This document shows positions 42,706 to 52,057 of a stretch of DNA of 64,000 bases, one piece after another. Each line of letters opens with the position of its first letter. Position 1 is the stretch's first letter. The notes under the pieces are model-generated. The model did no database searches, was not told the DNA's origin, and saw only the letters and a program-made list of their open reading frames with translations. A program made the translations under genes and the position numbers. This DNA is from Paracoccaceae bacterium (lineage in GTDB: Bacteria; Pseudomonadota; Alphaproteobacteria; Rhodobacterales; Rhodobacteraceae): positions 34,814 through 98,813 of the forward strand of contig JANQRE010000043.1 in NCBI GenBank assembly GCA_028284705.1, given 5' to 3'.

Positions 42706-44361
42706 ATGCCTGCCCCGCGCCGTGTTCTGTCTTTGTGGTTCCCGCGTCTTTCTGCCGAGCGCCTGATGCGCCGGGAGGGCTTGTCGGAGAGCGCGCCTTT
42801 GGCGGTGCTGCGCGAGACTGGCAATATGCAGGTGATCTATTCGATGAATGCGGCGGCCGAGCAGCAGGGCCTGGCCGTGGATCAACCGATGCGCGATGCG
42901 ATGGCGATGTGTCCCGATCTGGTGACGCGGGTTGCGAACCTGCCGCAGGATGCCGCGTTTCTGGCGCTGTTGCGCCGCTGGGCCGGGCAATTTTCCCCCT
43001 GGGTCGGGCAAGAGGACCCCGCTGCGCTGGTGATCGATCTGACAGGATGTGCGCATCTCTTTGGTGGCGAAGTGGCGCTGGTGCAGCAGATTGAGGAGGA
43101 TTGCGCGCGGTTTGGTCTGTCCGTCTCGGTCGGGATTGCCGATACGGTGGGCGCCGCCTGGGCTTTGGCACGGTACTCGGGGCAATCGGCGCATGTCTTG
43201 CGCACCGGAGATGCGATTGATCAGGAAGCGCGGGCAACCCGCTCGCGCGCCGCGAAACGCCGCCATTGGGAACGGGGCGGTGCGCGACCACCCGTTACAC
43301 CGCCAGAAACCCCGGCAGATCGTATCGCGCCCCCGGGGAAACTGCGGCAGGTGCTTGCGCCTTTGCCTCTCAGTGCGCTGCGGCTTCCGACGGAGACGGT
43401 TACGAGCCTTGCCCGCCTGGGTCTGCGCCGGATTGAAGATATCATCGGGATGCCACGCGCGGCTTTGGCGCGTCGGTTTGGGCATGAGGTGCTGAGGCGG
43501 CTGGATCAGGCTTTGGGCTTGGAGGCTGAACCGGTGTCGCCCGCGCGGCCCGCATATCACTTCGCAGTGCGCCTGACCCTACCCGATCCGATCGGGTTGG
43601 AAGACGATGTGATTGCGGCCATCGACAAGCTTCTTCCGGTCCTGTCGCAGAAACTGCGCGATAAGGGACGCGGAGCGCGGCGTGTGCGTCTGCAACTGTT
43701 TCGCACCGATGACACGAGCCAGTCCTTAGAGGTCGCGCTGGCCCGTCCCAGTTGGGATCCCGACCGGTTCCGCCCGCTTCTGTTGATGCGGCTTGGGGAG
43801 ATCGATGCGGGGTTCGGCATTGATCTGATGCGGCTTGAAGTGCGGCAATCTGAACCGATCCTCGCGCATCAAAATAAGGGGCGTCTGCGCGCCCATCAGA
43901 CGGAAGGTGAGCAATTATCGCAAAATACGGCGCTGGATGATGTGATCGGACAAATCGGTGCGCGGATCGGGTTGGATCAGATCACGCGCATGCATCCCGC
44001 TGAATCTCACATTCCCGAGAAAAGCAGTCTGATCCTGGGGGCGGCTTGGTCTGATCCAGCGCCTGAGTGGCCATGGGTTCGTCATCGGCCCGTGGTGATG
44101 TTTCCGCCGGAACTCGTTCATGGAGAAGATACGCCTTTCCCGCCGCAGGAATTTCGGTGGCGCGGGCGGTGGTTGAAGCGTGTGCGTGCTGTAGGGCCGG
44201 AGCGGATTGCCCCGGAATGGTGGTTTGAGGAACACAGGTGGCGCAGCGGGTTGCGGGATTATTGGCGGGTAGATGTAGAAACGGGTGAACGGTTATGGCT
44301 CTATTTTGCCCATGGCGGGAGTGTGAGCGGTGGCTGGTTTTGTCAGGGGGAATTTGCGTAG
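42706..44361 (+). CDS. imuB: ImuB, catalytically inactive Y-family polymerase for SOS mutagenesis
   Basis: 551 residues beginning MPAPRRVLSLWFPRLSAERL. Family traits: N-terminal motif without the metal-binding Asp of DinB (SLWFPRL in place of the D-x-D motif), then IDLTGCAHLFGG, VGIADTVGAAWALARY and the HhH-like LARLGLRRIEDIIGMPRAAL. In relatives ImuB bridges DnaE2 and the clamp in an imuA-imuB-dnaE2 cassette. Here imuA is not upstream (FAD oxidase is divergent) and dnaE2 is not downstream. The LexA box just upstream shows own SOS control. The frame continues up to 42673, but that ATG precedes the LexA box. Confidence 0.93.
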   Translation: MPAPRRVLSLWFPRLSAERLMRREGLSESAPLAVLRETGNMQVIYSMNAAAEQQGLAVDQPMRDAMAMCPDLVTRVANLPQDAAFLALLRRWAGQFSPWVGQEDPAALVIDLTGCAHLFGGEVALVQQIEEDCARFGLSVSVGIADTVGAAWALARYSGQSAHVLRTGDAIDQEARATRSRAAKRRHWERGGARPPVTPPETPADRIAPPGKLRQVLAPLPLSALRLPTETVTSLARLGLRRIEDIIGMPRAALARRFGHEVLRRLDQALGLEAEPVSPARPAYHFAVRLTLPDPIGLEDDVIAAIDKLLPVLSQKLRDKGRGARRVRLQLFRTDDTSQSLEVALARPSWDPDRFRPLLLMRLGEIDAGFGIDLMRLEVRQSEPILAHQNKGRLRAHQTEGEQLSQNTALDDVIGQIGARIGLDQITRMHPAESHIPEKSSLILGAAWSDPAPEWPWVRHRPVVMFPPELVHGEDTPFPPQEFRWRGRWLKRVRAVGPERIAPEWWFEEHRWRSGLRDYWRVDVETGERLWLYFAHGGSVSGGWFCQGEFA

Positions 44362-44404
44362 ATATCTTTCGCCGAATATCGCGCGTTAACAAAACCTGAC
44401 TCAC

Positions 44405-44419
44405 TTTAAAATTTTTAAA
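44405..44419 (+). repeat. AT-rich inverted repeat, left copy
   Basis: TTTAAAATTTTTAAA, the exact reverse complement of 44741-44755. Together they flank the small gene at 44431-44694. Confidence 0.6.
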
Positions 44420-44430
44420 CCGCTGTCTGG

Positions 44431-44694
44431 TCAGGTGAGAACCTGCAAACGTCCGGCATTGCAGATAATGATGAACTGACCGCCACAAATGACAGCATGG
44501 TATCCACGCCTCTCAACCTCACGCAACAAAGCCTTGCGACCAATGAAGCGATCTACATCTTCCAAACGTCGTCGAATAACTCCGCCTTTTGTAACAGCTT
44601 TTGCGGAAAACAATTGTGACATCCACTGCTGTGCCTTTGACGCTGGCGCAGATGGAAACACAAAGTCAGGAACATGTCTCACTTGTACATTCAT
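44431..44694 (-). CDS. Small protein of unknown function
   Basis: 87 residues starting MNVQVRHVPDFVFPSAPASK; ATG at 44692-44694 (an earlier in-frame start at 44709 is possible). It contains a basic helix KGGVIRRRLEDVDRFIGRKALLREVERRGYHAVICGGQFIIICN. Similar proteins in roseobacters are, by my memory, sometimes mislabelled as phosphoribosylanthranilate isomerase, which they cannot be at this size. The gene is AT-richer than its neighbours and flanked by inverted AT-rich repeats. No function assigned. Confidence 0.65.
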   Translation of the reverse strand: MNVQVRHVPDFVFPSAPASKAQQWMSQLFSAKAVTKGGVIRRRLEDVDRFIGRKALLREVERRGYHAVICGGQFIIICNAGRLQVLT

Positions 44695-44740
44695 GAGCAC
44701 AGTATCCAAACAGATACCTAAAAGAACATGAACGTCCGAA

Positions 44741-44755
44741 TTTAAAAATTTTAAA
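44741..44755 (-). repeat. AT-rich inverted repeat, right copy
   Basis: TTTAAAAATTTTAAA, exact reverse complement of 44405-44419, about 47 nt upstream of the small gene's ATG at 44694. Confidence 0.6.
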
Positions 44756-44807
44756 CTTGGTCACAAAATCTTAAGGCACTCGGCAGTGGGGCAGGCGGTC
44801 GAAAGCG

Positions 44808-46121
44808 CTAATTTGTCGTCTCCAAACCCTCCGGCTGACCGACCACGACGAAATGCAGATCGTCAGGTCTCAAGATGCGCGCGGCGACGCGCTTGATATC
44901 GTCCAGCGTCACCGCATTCACATTGTCATTGCGCGTCGCGATGTAGGAGATCGGCAGATCCTGAAACTGCATGCCCGTCAGAATCCGCGCAATCGGCGCA
45001 TTGCCGTCGAAACGCAGTGGATAGGCACCAGTCAGATAGGTTTTGGCCCGCTCCAACTCCTCTTCGGTCACACCCTCTTCCGCCATTTTGCGCCACTCAT
45101 CCTTGATCACATCAATCGCCTGCGCCACGCGATCATTCGATGATGCCACTTGCCCGAGATAGAGCGATCCATGCTCGTAGGGTAACAGGTATGACCCCAC
45201 CCCATAGGTCAGACCGCGCTTCTCACGCACCTCATCCATCAGGCGCGACCCGAAGCCGCCGCCGCCGAGGATTTCGTTCAGGATATAGGCGGCAAAGAAA
45301 TCCGGATCATCGCGGACGATGCCCTCATGGCCAAAGACCGCGACGGATTGGGGTGTGTCAAAGGGGACAACGGTTTTGCCACCGCCAAGTTGATAAGCCG
45401 CGCGGTCGGGCATGGGCGCACCGCTGGCGGACAAATCGCCCAGCAGCTCGTCCAGCACGCGGCCAAGTTCCTCAGGCGAAATGTCCCCGACAGCGCCGAT
45501 AATCACACGATCCAGAGCCAGGGCATCGCTATGCGCTGTGCGCATATCATCAGCGGTCAGCGCGGCGACGCTCTCCGCGGTGCCTTCAATGGCGCTGCCA
45601 TAGGGGTGATCGCCGAAGGCCGCCAGATCAAAGGCTTCGCGCGCCAGATGGTTGGGGTCTTTCTGATCAGACGCGATAATCGAGAGCACCTGTCCGCGGA
45701 CGCGTTCCAGCGCTACGGCGTCGAAACTCGGTTGGGTTATGGCAAGTTTCAGAAGCGCCAAGGCCTCGTCTCGGTTCTCAGTCAGGAATTCCGCGGAAAT
45801 CGACACCGAGTCGTCACTGACATCAAAGCCAAAACTCGCCGCAAGGCTCTCTCTCGCCGTAGCGAATTCGGTCGCATCGAGATCACCGGCACCTTCTTCC
45901 AAAAGCCCGGTCATCAGGTTCATCGCGCCGCGTTTGCCGGAGCGATCGAGGGACGCGCCACCTTTGAACCGGACTTCAAGCGCGGTGAAGGGGATGGAGC
46001 GCTCTTCGACCAGCCAAGCGGTGATGCCGCCGGGCGAAGTGACCTCCAGAATATCCACCGCGGCACGCGCGGGCAGAGCGGCAACAAGGGTCAGGGCAAG
46101 GATGCAAGCAAAACGGATCAT
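44808..46121 (-). CDS. M16-family peptidase-like protein without the zinc motif
   Basis: 437 residues with signal peptide (MIRFACILALTLVAALPARA). The M16 fold is recognisable (KGGASLDRSGKRGAMNLMTGLLEEGAG, VIIGAVGDI, LGGGGFGSRLMDEVREKRGLTYGVGSYLLP, VGQPEGL), but the HxxEH zinc motif is replaced by MNLMTGLLEE. As in other M16 pairs it would be the non-catalytic R/Y-containing partner. Coupled (ATGA) to the catalytic subunit at 46118-47470. Confidence 0.92.
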   Translation of the reverse strand: MIRFACILALTLVAALPARAAVDILEVTSPGGITAWLVEERSIPFTALEVRFKGGASLDRSGKRGAMNLMTGLLEEGAGDLDATEFATARESLAASFGFDVSDDSVSISAEFLTENRDEALALLKLAITQPSFDAVALERVRGQVLSIIASDQKDPNHLAREAFDLAAFGDHPYGSAIEGTAESVAALTADDMRTAHSDALALDRVIIGAVGDISPEELGRVLDELLGDLSASGAPMPDRAAYQLGGGKTVVPFDTPQSVAVFGHEGIVRDDPDFFAAYILNEILGGGGFGSRLMDEVREKRGLTYGVGSYLLPYEHGSLYLGQVASSNDRVAQAIDVIKDEWRKMAEEGVTEEELERAKTYLTGAYPLRFDGNAPIARILTGMQFQDLPISYIATRNDNVNAVTLDDIKRVAARILRPDDLHFVVVGQPEGLETTN

Positions 46122-47470
46122 TGGCTGACCTCCACCGTCTCAGTCTCTGTTTGCGGCTTGCGATACCAGCCGGTGACCGCGTTCTGCCGTTCGAAGATTT
46201 CGCGAGCGGCGGCCATGATATCTTCCTCGGTCACAGCCTTCAGAAGACCGGGCCAGGCTCGCACGTCTTCGACGGTCAGACCCGAGGTCAGCGCCGCGCC
46301 ATATTTGCGCGCAGTGCCACCGACATCGTCCTGGGCGTAGATCAGGGACGCACGGATCTGAGTCTTCACACGCTCCAGTTGTTCGGGATCGACGCCCGTC
46401 TCAAGAAACTTCGCGACCTCTTTGTCGAGCTCTGCTTCGGCCTCGGCAAGCGTGTAGTCTGGGGTCGGAACAATCACGAGGCCGAAGGTCGTGTCATCAT
46501 AGTTCACCCCGCTGTAAAAAGCCGAGGAGTAAACCGCGCGATTGGTGTCCACCTGCAACGCCCGTCCCAGAACGGAGGTCGCGGAACTGCCGCCAAGCAC
46601 TTCCGCCAGCATGGTCAAGGCGGCGGCTTTTTCCTGATCGCCGGGGTCCCGTTCCGGGGCAAGATAGGTGCGGATCACATAAGGTTGCGCGACGCGGGGG
46701 TCCTCGTAGATCAGGCGGCGCTCGGAGAGTTGCGGCGGCTCTTGCGGGCGGAAGCGCTGACCAAGGCCCGGGGTTGGTTCCAGCGGGCCATAATGCTTCT
46801 TGGCCAATTCCTCGACTTCAGCAGGATCGACATCTCCGGCAACCACCAGCACCGCATTGTTTGGCGCGTAGAAGGTGCGGTAAAAATCAAGCGCATCTTC
46901 CATATCAAGCTCTTCCATCTCGTGGCGCCAGCCGATGATCGGGATACCGTAAGGGTGATTGAGATACTGCGCGGCACGGCGCTGTTCGCCGAACAGGGCG
47001 CCGGGATCGCTGTCAGTGCGCTGATTGCGCTCTTCGAGGATCACGTCGCGCTCCGTCACGATATCCTCCTCGGTGAGGCGGATATTGCGCATCCGGTCGG
47101 CTTCCATTTGCATCATCAGCTCAAGCCGGTCGGCGGCGACGCGTTGGAAATAGCCGGTGTAGTCCCAGGAGGTGAACGCGTTGTCTCGCCCGCCATTGGC
47201 CTCGACGATCTCGGAAAACTCGCCCGATTCCAGGTTTTCGGTCGCTTTGAACAGCAGATGTTCGAGGAAATGCGCGATGCCGGACTTACCGGGCGGCTCA
47301 TCGGCGGCGCCGGCACGATACCAAAGCATGTGAACCACGACCGGAGCGCGATGATCCTCGATCACCACGGCTTCCAGACCGTTTTCCAGTTCAAAGGTGG
47401 TGACGTTCTCGGCGGCCCAAAGCGGCGCGGCGATCAAACAGGCGAAAATCGAAGCAATGAGGCGGCGCAT
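46118..47470 (-). CDS. M16-family zinc peptidase, catalytic subunit
   Basis: 450-residue periplasmic protease. Signal peptide MRRLIASIFACLIAAPLWAA; zinc motif HFLEH in SGIAHFLEHLLFK plus downstream Glu in EANGGRDNAFTSWDYTGYF and TERDVILEERNQR. The first gene of the M16 pair. It probably degrades peptides in the periplasm as a heterodimer. Located upstream of the inactive paralogue and downstream of the BamF-like gene. Confidence 0.94.
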   Translation of the reverse strand: MRRLIASIFACLIAAPLWAAENVTTFELENGLEAVVIEDHRAPVVVHMLWYRAGAADEPPGKSGIAHFLEHLLFKATENLESGEFSEIVEANGGRDNAFTSWDYTGYFQRVAADRLELMMQMEADRMRNIRLTEEDIVTERDVILEERNQRTDSDPGALFGEQRRAAQYLNHPYGIPIIGWRHEMEELDMEDALDFYRTFYAPNNAVLVVAGDVDPAEVEELAKKHYGPLEPTPGLGQRFRPQEPPQLSERRLIYEDPRVAQPYVIRTYLAPERDPGDQEKAAALTMLAEVLGGSSATSVLGRALQVDTNRAVYSSAFYSGVNYDDTTFGLVIVPTPDYTLAEAEAELDKEVAKFLETGVDPEQLERVKTQIRASLIYAQDDVGGTARKYGAALTSGLTVEDVRAWPGLLKAVTEEDIMAAAREIFERQNAVTGWYRKPQTETETVEVSQ

Positions 47471-47575
47471 TATGTCTCCCTCAAGAAATGCAATCTTACG
47501 AACAGATGTAGCAGCTTGGCTGGATTTCGACAGCCTTACAAACGGGTTTGTGAATGAGCGTAAATCCCCGGGACC

Positions 47576-48106
47576 TTAGTCTTCAATGATCGTGGCCTCA
47601 GGCGGCGCGGACGATGTGCGGATGCCTAGGCGGCGCATGCGCTCAAGCTCGGCATATTGATCGAGCGACTGCTCGCGATAGGCCTTGTAATAGACATTCA
47701 CATTGAAAACGCGTTCCAAAAGACGCCCATCATTCTTACGACGGAATTCGAGGTCTTCTTCCGCGAGCGCCTGGCGGATGTTGGGCGAGACGCCATAGCG
47801 CGACGCATAGGCCACGAGACCGTTGTCGCGGACACCACCCGCCGGGTTGCCACCAAGCGCAATCGTAGCATCTGCAAGCGGCGTGGCATCAACGCGGTTT
47901 GCACCACCTGGGGTCGGCTGCGGCAGCGGCTGAGAGGCGATACCTTCGGGAATTTCCAACGGTTTATTGGGCTGGATCGCAAACTCGTCCGGACCCTCGG
48001 TGTTGGATTTCACGTTCAGAAGTTCAGGCGTGCGATTGCGATAGGCTGCGCAGCCCGTCACCGATGTGACGACGATTGTCGCGATCAGGATTGCTGCTAG
48101 ACGCAT
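47576..48106 (-). CDS. DUF3035 lipoprotein, BamF-like
   Basis: 176 residues. Lipoprotein signal with lipobox VTGC (Cys19) after MRLAAILIATIVVTSVTGCA. The motif PELLNVKSNTEGPDEFAIQPNKPLEIPE is the DUF3035 hallmark. In alphaproteobacteria this family is annotated as BamF, a subunit of the outer-membrane protein insertion machine. Next to lspA, which handles lipoprotein maturation. Confidence 0.85.
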   Translation of the reverse strand: MRLAAILIATIVVTSVTGCAAYRNRTPELLNVKSNTEGPDEFAIQPNKPLEIPEGIASQPLPQPTPGGANRVDATPLADATIALGGNPAGGVRDNGLVAYASRYGVSPNIRQALAEEDLEFRRKNDGRLLERVFNVNVYYKAYREQSLDQYAELERMRRLGIRTSSAPPEATIIED

Positions 48107-48155
48107 GCGCCTCGTTCCTCTTTTTCGCCTGTTTTAACCGATCCCTGCGTCCGCG

Positions 48156-48635
48156 TCACGAGGCATTTGTTTTCAGCCCATGATCATCGAACGCAACTAG
48201 AAGGAAGGCGCCCGCGAAGATGAAGATGTCAGCGATATTGAAGATATAGGGGTTGTTGATGCCGCAACAGGACATGTTGAGGAAATCTGCGACAGCGCCG
48301 TAGATCACCCGATCCAGCGCGTTGGCGAGGGCACCGCCGACGATCAGACCAGCGCCCATCAGGGTGATCGTGCGTTTCAGTGTGCGCTTTGCCCAGATGA
48401 CAAGAAGGGCGGAAATCCCGAAGGCGAGCACGATCAGGACCCAGCGCATCACCTCCGGGCTGTCGGAAAAGAGGCCGAAATTGATCCCGGGGTTCCAGCC
48501 GAATTTGAAGACCAGCAAGGGCGGCACGATGTCGATGCGGTCGCCTTCAACCATGCCCAGCACGCGCATCACGTAGTATTTCGACAATTGGTCGATTCCG
48601 AAGGCTAAGACGGCTGTCACGAAGAGACGCTGCAT
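48156..48635 (-). CDS. lspA: Lipoprotein signal peptidase (signal peptidase II)
   Basis: 159-residue inner-membrane aspartic peptidase. Four transmembrane segments; catalytic Asp108 in [11 protein letters not shown] and Asp136 in [20 protein letters not shown] corresponds to the conserved NxGxxF motif. ATG at 48633-48635 is 1 nt after the purH stop, so coupled; the longer ORF start at 48689 falls within purH. Confidence 0.95.
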   Translation of the reverse strand: MQRLFVTAVLAFGIDQLSKYYVMRVLGMVEGDRIDIVPPLLVFKFGWNPGINFGLFSDSPEVMRWVLIVLAFGISALLVIWAKRTLKRTITLMGAGLIVGGALANALDRVIYGAVADFLNMSCCGINNPYIFNIADIFIFAGAFLLVAFDDHGLKTNAS

Positions 48636-48636
48636 A

Positions 48637-50223
48637 TCAGTGCCGGAAATGCCGCATGCCGGTGAGAACCATCGCAAGGCCCGCCTCATCTGCTGCGGCG
48701 ATCACCTCATCATCTCGCATCGACCCGCCCGGTTGGATGACGCAACTCGCTCCCGCCGCTGCGGCTTCAAGCAATCCATCAGCGAAGGGGAAAAATGCGT
48801 CGGATGCAACGGCAGACCCTTTGGTGAGCGGCTCCGGCAGGCCCAGCGCCTCGGCCATACGTTCGGCCTTTTTGGCGGCAATCAGGGCGCTGTCGACGCG
48901 GCTCATCTGCCCTGCCCCGACCCCCACGGTCGCGCCGTCTTTCACATAGACAATCGCGTTGGATTTGACATGCTTGGCAACCTTCCAGGCAAAAAGCAGG
49001 TCCTGCATCTGCGCATCGGTCGGTTTGATCTTCGTCACGACCTTCAGGTCGGTGAGGTCGACATGCCCCACATCCTTGTCCTGATAGAGATAACCTCCGG
49101 CGACCTGCCGCACGGTCATGGATGCCGCGCGTGGATCGGGGAGACCATCCGTGGTGAGAAGGCGCAGGTTCTTCTTTTTGGCGAAGATGTCCTTGGCCGC
49201 GTCATCGGCACCGGGGGCAATGACAACCTCGGTGAAAATCTCAACGATCTCTTCGGCGGTCGCCCCATCAAGGGGTTTGTTCAACGCCACGATGCCACCG
49301 AAGGCGGAGGTGCGGTCGCAATCGAAGGCTGCCTTATAGGCGTCTTTCAACGACGCGCCACGGGCCACACCGCAGGGGTTAGCATGTTTGATGATCGCAC
49401 AAGCCGCACCCTCAGACGGGTCAAACTCTGCGACCAGTTCGAACGCAGCATCTGTGTCATTGATATTGTTGTAGCTGAGTTCCTTGCCCTGATGCTGAGT
49501 TGCTGTCGCAACTCCGGGACGGTCGGACCCGTCCACATAAAACGCCGCCGACTGATGCGAGTTCTCACCATAGCGCAGGGTTTGCGCGAGCGTGCCGGTG
49601 ACGGAGCGGCGGCGCGGCGTTTCATCCAGAGCGCCGGTCATCCATTGCGAGACCGCCGTGTCATAGGCGGCAGTGCGGGAATAAACCGTCAGCGCAAGGC
49701 GTTGGCGGAACGCATAAGAGGTCGCGCCGTCATTGGCCTCGAGTTCGGCCAGAAGTGCTGCGTAATCCTCCGGGTCGGTGACGACACTGACAAAGGAGTG
49801 GTTCTTGGCACCGGAGCGCAGCATCGCCGGGCCACCGATGTCGATGTTTTCGATGCAGGTGGCGTAATCCGCGCCGGAGGCCACGGTTTCTTCGAACGGA
49901 TAAAGGTTCACCACCAGCAGATCGATCGGCCCGATGGCGTGGGTTTCGAGAGAGGCCGCATGATCGGGATTGTCCCGCAGGGCCAGCAAACCGCCATGCA
50001 CCTTGGGGTGCAGTGTTTTCACGCGGCCATCCATCATCTCGGGGAACCCGGTCAGATCGGCCACATCGCGCACGTCCAGCCCAGCATCCCGGATCGCCTT
50101 GGCAGACCCGCCGGTCGAGACCAATTCCACACCGCGCGCTGTTAGCGCCTGGGCAAGGTCAACGAGACCTGTCTTGTCGGAAACGGAAAGCAGGGCGCGG
50201 CGCAGCGGCACGAGATCGGGCAT
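48637..50223 (-). CDS. purH: Bifunctional AICAR formyltransferase / IMP cyclohydrolase
   Basis: 528 residues, usual length. N-terminal MGS-like IMP cyclohydrolase domain ([55 protein letters not shown]), then transformylase domain ([64 protein letters not shown]). Final two steps of IMP synthesis. Coupled to lspA. Confidence 0.97.
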   Translation of the reverse strand: MPDLVPLRRALLSVSDKTGLVDLAQALTARGVELVSTGGSAKAIRDAGLDVRDVADLTGFPEMMDGRVKTLHPKVHGGLLALRDNPDHAASLETHAIGPIDLLVVNLYPFEETVASGADYATCIENIDIGGPAMLRSGAKNHSFVSVVTDPEDYAALLAELEANDGATSYAFRQRLALTVYSRTAAYDTAVSQWMTGALDETPRRRSVTGTLAQTLRYGENSHQSAAFYVDGSDRPGVATATQHQGKELSYNNINDTDAAFELVAEFDPSEGAACAIIKHANPCGVARGASLKDAYKAAFDCDRTSAFGGIVALNKPLDGATAEEIVEIFTEVVIAPGADDAAKDIFAKKKNLRLLTTDGLPDPRAASMTVRQVAGGYLYQDKDVGHVDLTDLKVVTKIKPTDAQMQDLLFAWKVAKHVKSNAIVYVKDGATVGVGAGQMSRVDSALIAAKKAERMAEALGLPEPLTKGSAVASDAFFPFADGLLEAAAAGASCVIQPGGSMRDDEVIAAADEAGLAMVLTGMRHFRH

Positions 50224-50245
50224 GGAGGTTTTGTCTCAGCAGTGG

Positions 50246-51991
50246 TTAGTCCAATGCCAGCGAGAGGTCCTCCTCCAGGTCGCGGATCACCGCATCGGGC
50301 TCTTTCGCTTTGGTGAAAGACCAGCTGACCTGGCTCGCATACTCCATCACACGCGCAGATAAAACGATCTGTTGCGTCGCACGTGGCTTCAGACGTGTTT
50401 TTTCGAGATAAACACTGGGTTCGAGGGTCGCTGAGCCCGGCCCATGAATGCGAAACACCCAGATCTCGCCGGATTTCAGCGCCATCGAGACGGCGGAGCC
50501 ACCCATATCGACCTCCGCCTGAACCTCCGGATGCAGGTGGAAGCGCAGCGAGTAGTGCACACCGGCAAGTGCTGTGGCGTCCATGTGGCGTTCAAAGCGG
50601 ATGCGGTCGACCTCACTGAGGCAACCGAGCGTGTCTTCGCCGACGATGCCGCGCCCGTTGTAGTTCAGTTCCAGCACCCGGCTGTGGGTCAGGCCGAAAT
50701 CGGCAACATAGCCGTCATGGCTGGCTGTGATGCGCGCCATCTCGTTGGAATGGCTAATTGCGCCCTGCACTTGCTTTGGCGCTTTGATGAGGAGTTCGCT
50801 ACCATCTTCGGCCAGTTTCGCGGAGGAGACCCCGTCGATGGAGAGCGTGGAGTGGGAGGGGGTGGCGCGACCCGCGCGCCGCCAGTCGGGGCCAAACGAG
50901 TGCCCTGCGCCGCAATTGACGATGATCGGGCGGCGACCGGAGGTCAGCTCGAAAGCAAGCGTCGAAGCATGAGCATCGCGGGACGAGGCACGCGCAGGGG
51001 GCGGTGCGATATCGGCGATGAGCGTCGTGCGACCGGCGCTGAGACGGGCGAACCCCATCGCGATGTTGGGAATCGGTCCGGTTTTGACATTCGATCCGGC
51101 AAGCGCCTGATCGAGCCACCCGGGCGCACCGATGCCGCCACCGTGAAAACGTGCCAGGCTGCCGTCGGAATGGCGCAGCGCGCGCAAGGTCGGAACGATA
51201 CGCTCAATTGCCTTGAGATGCGCCTCGGCGGGTTCGAGATTGTGGTCGCGCAAGGCGTCTGCTGCCCAGTTCAAGAGCGTCAGAACCTCCATCAGCTCTT
51301 CAGGATTGCGCGTCACCAGCCCGCCATCGCCGCCAACCTTGTCAGCGCATTCGCGTGCCAGCGCCTGGCTGGCTGGTTCGACAAGATCTTCCATGCCTTC
51401 CAGAGCGAGACCGGCATAGATCAGACCCGTCAGAGCTTCGAACCGTGGCAATCCACGCGACGCGGTGGACCAGCGGCGCGCGAGAAAAGAGGTCTGGTAG
51501 GAAAGCGATTTGAAGTAAGCAGTGGATTGTTCCGGCGTGCGCCCGTTCAGCAGAAAAATCGCGTGGTTGATCCAGCGAATGACGCGGCGACCAGTCAGAT
51601 CGGGCGACCAGCCGAGACCTTTGCCCGCACCGTACCAGTCGATCCAGGACCAAAGCCAATCCTGCGCCAAGGCGCGTGCGTCGCCGTCACCAATTGCCGC
51701 AAGATCGTCGAGCCATGTGAAACCATGACGTTCCTCGTCCAGCGCCGGGGTTTGCGCTTTCAGCGCCCAGAGGTTTTCGCCCGGAGCCTCAACCAGAAAG
51801 CCGCCCATCTGGAAATTTCCGACGAGAAGCTGCTTGCCACGCGCATAGGAGCCGATGGTGCGGGGCTCAGGCTGGCTGACAAAACCGGTCGCAACATGTT
51901 TGGCTCCACCCAGACGCGCGTGAAGCCGATCCATAATACCAAGTTGCTGCCCCGCAGAATTTGCGGGGATAAATTGAGTTCGCAGACCCAT
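50246..51991 (-). CDS. Heparinase II/III-like protein
   Basis: 581 residues. N-terminal alpha-helical toroid region (residues about 40-330; GFTWLDDLAAIGDGDARALA, WLWSWIDWYGAGKG, SWDLTGRRVIRW-like block WSPDLTGRRVIRWINHA), then a beta-sandwich Heparinase_II_III domain (IIVNCGAGHSFGPDWRRAG, ATPSHSTLSIDGVSSAKL). Members are lyases for uronate polysaccharides; in roseobacters the gene sits next to purH and rsmB, suggesting a general surface-glycan role. No signal peptide is evident, which is odd for a lyase of external polysaccharide. Confidence 0.9.
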   Translation of the reverse strand: MGLRTQFIPANSAGQQLGIMDRLHARLGGAKHVATGFVSQPEPRTIGSYARGKQLLVGNFQMGGFLVEAPGENLWALKAQTPALDEERHGFTWLDDLAAIGDGDARALAQDWLWSWIDWYGAGKGLGWSPDLTGRRVIRWINHAIFLLNGRTPEQSTAYFKSLSYQTSFLARRWSTASRGLPRFEALTGLIYAGLALEGMEDLVEPASQALARECADKVGGDGGLVTRNPEELMEVLTLLNWAADALRDHNLEPAEAHLKAIERIVPTLRALRHSDGSLARFHGGGIGAPGWLDQALAGSNVKTGPIPNIAMGFARLSAGRTTLIADIAPPPARASSRDAHASTLAFELTSGRRPIIVNCGAGHSFGPDWRRAGRATPSHSTLSIDGVSSAKLAEDGSELLIKAPKQVQGAISHSNEMARITASHDGYVADFGLTHSRVLELNYNGRGIVGEDTLGCLSEVDRIRFERHMDATALAGVHYSLRFHLHPEVQAEVDMGGSAVSMALKSGEIWVFRIHGPGSATLEPSVYLEKTRLKPRATQQIVLSARVMEYASQVSWSFTKAKEPDAVIRDLEEDLSLALD

Positions 51992-52057
51992 GCCTCACCA
52001 CCGAGCGTTGTTTTTATTGTTCTTTTTGCAAAGGATAACCTGTGGATAAGTCCTCTG

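Noticed and set aside
46121..47557. 478-residue plus-strand ORF
   Set aside because: Antisense shadow of the catalytic M16 gene.
48640..50145. 501-residue plus-strand ORF
   Set aside because: Antisense shadow of purH.
52041..52049. TGTGGATAA, a perfect DnaA box in the heparinase-rsmB gap
   Set aside because: A single 9-mer is expected by chance at about this frequency; no cluster, no DnaA gene and no AT-rich unwinding region.
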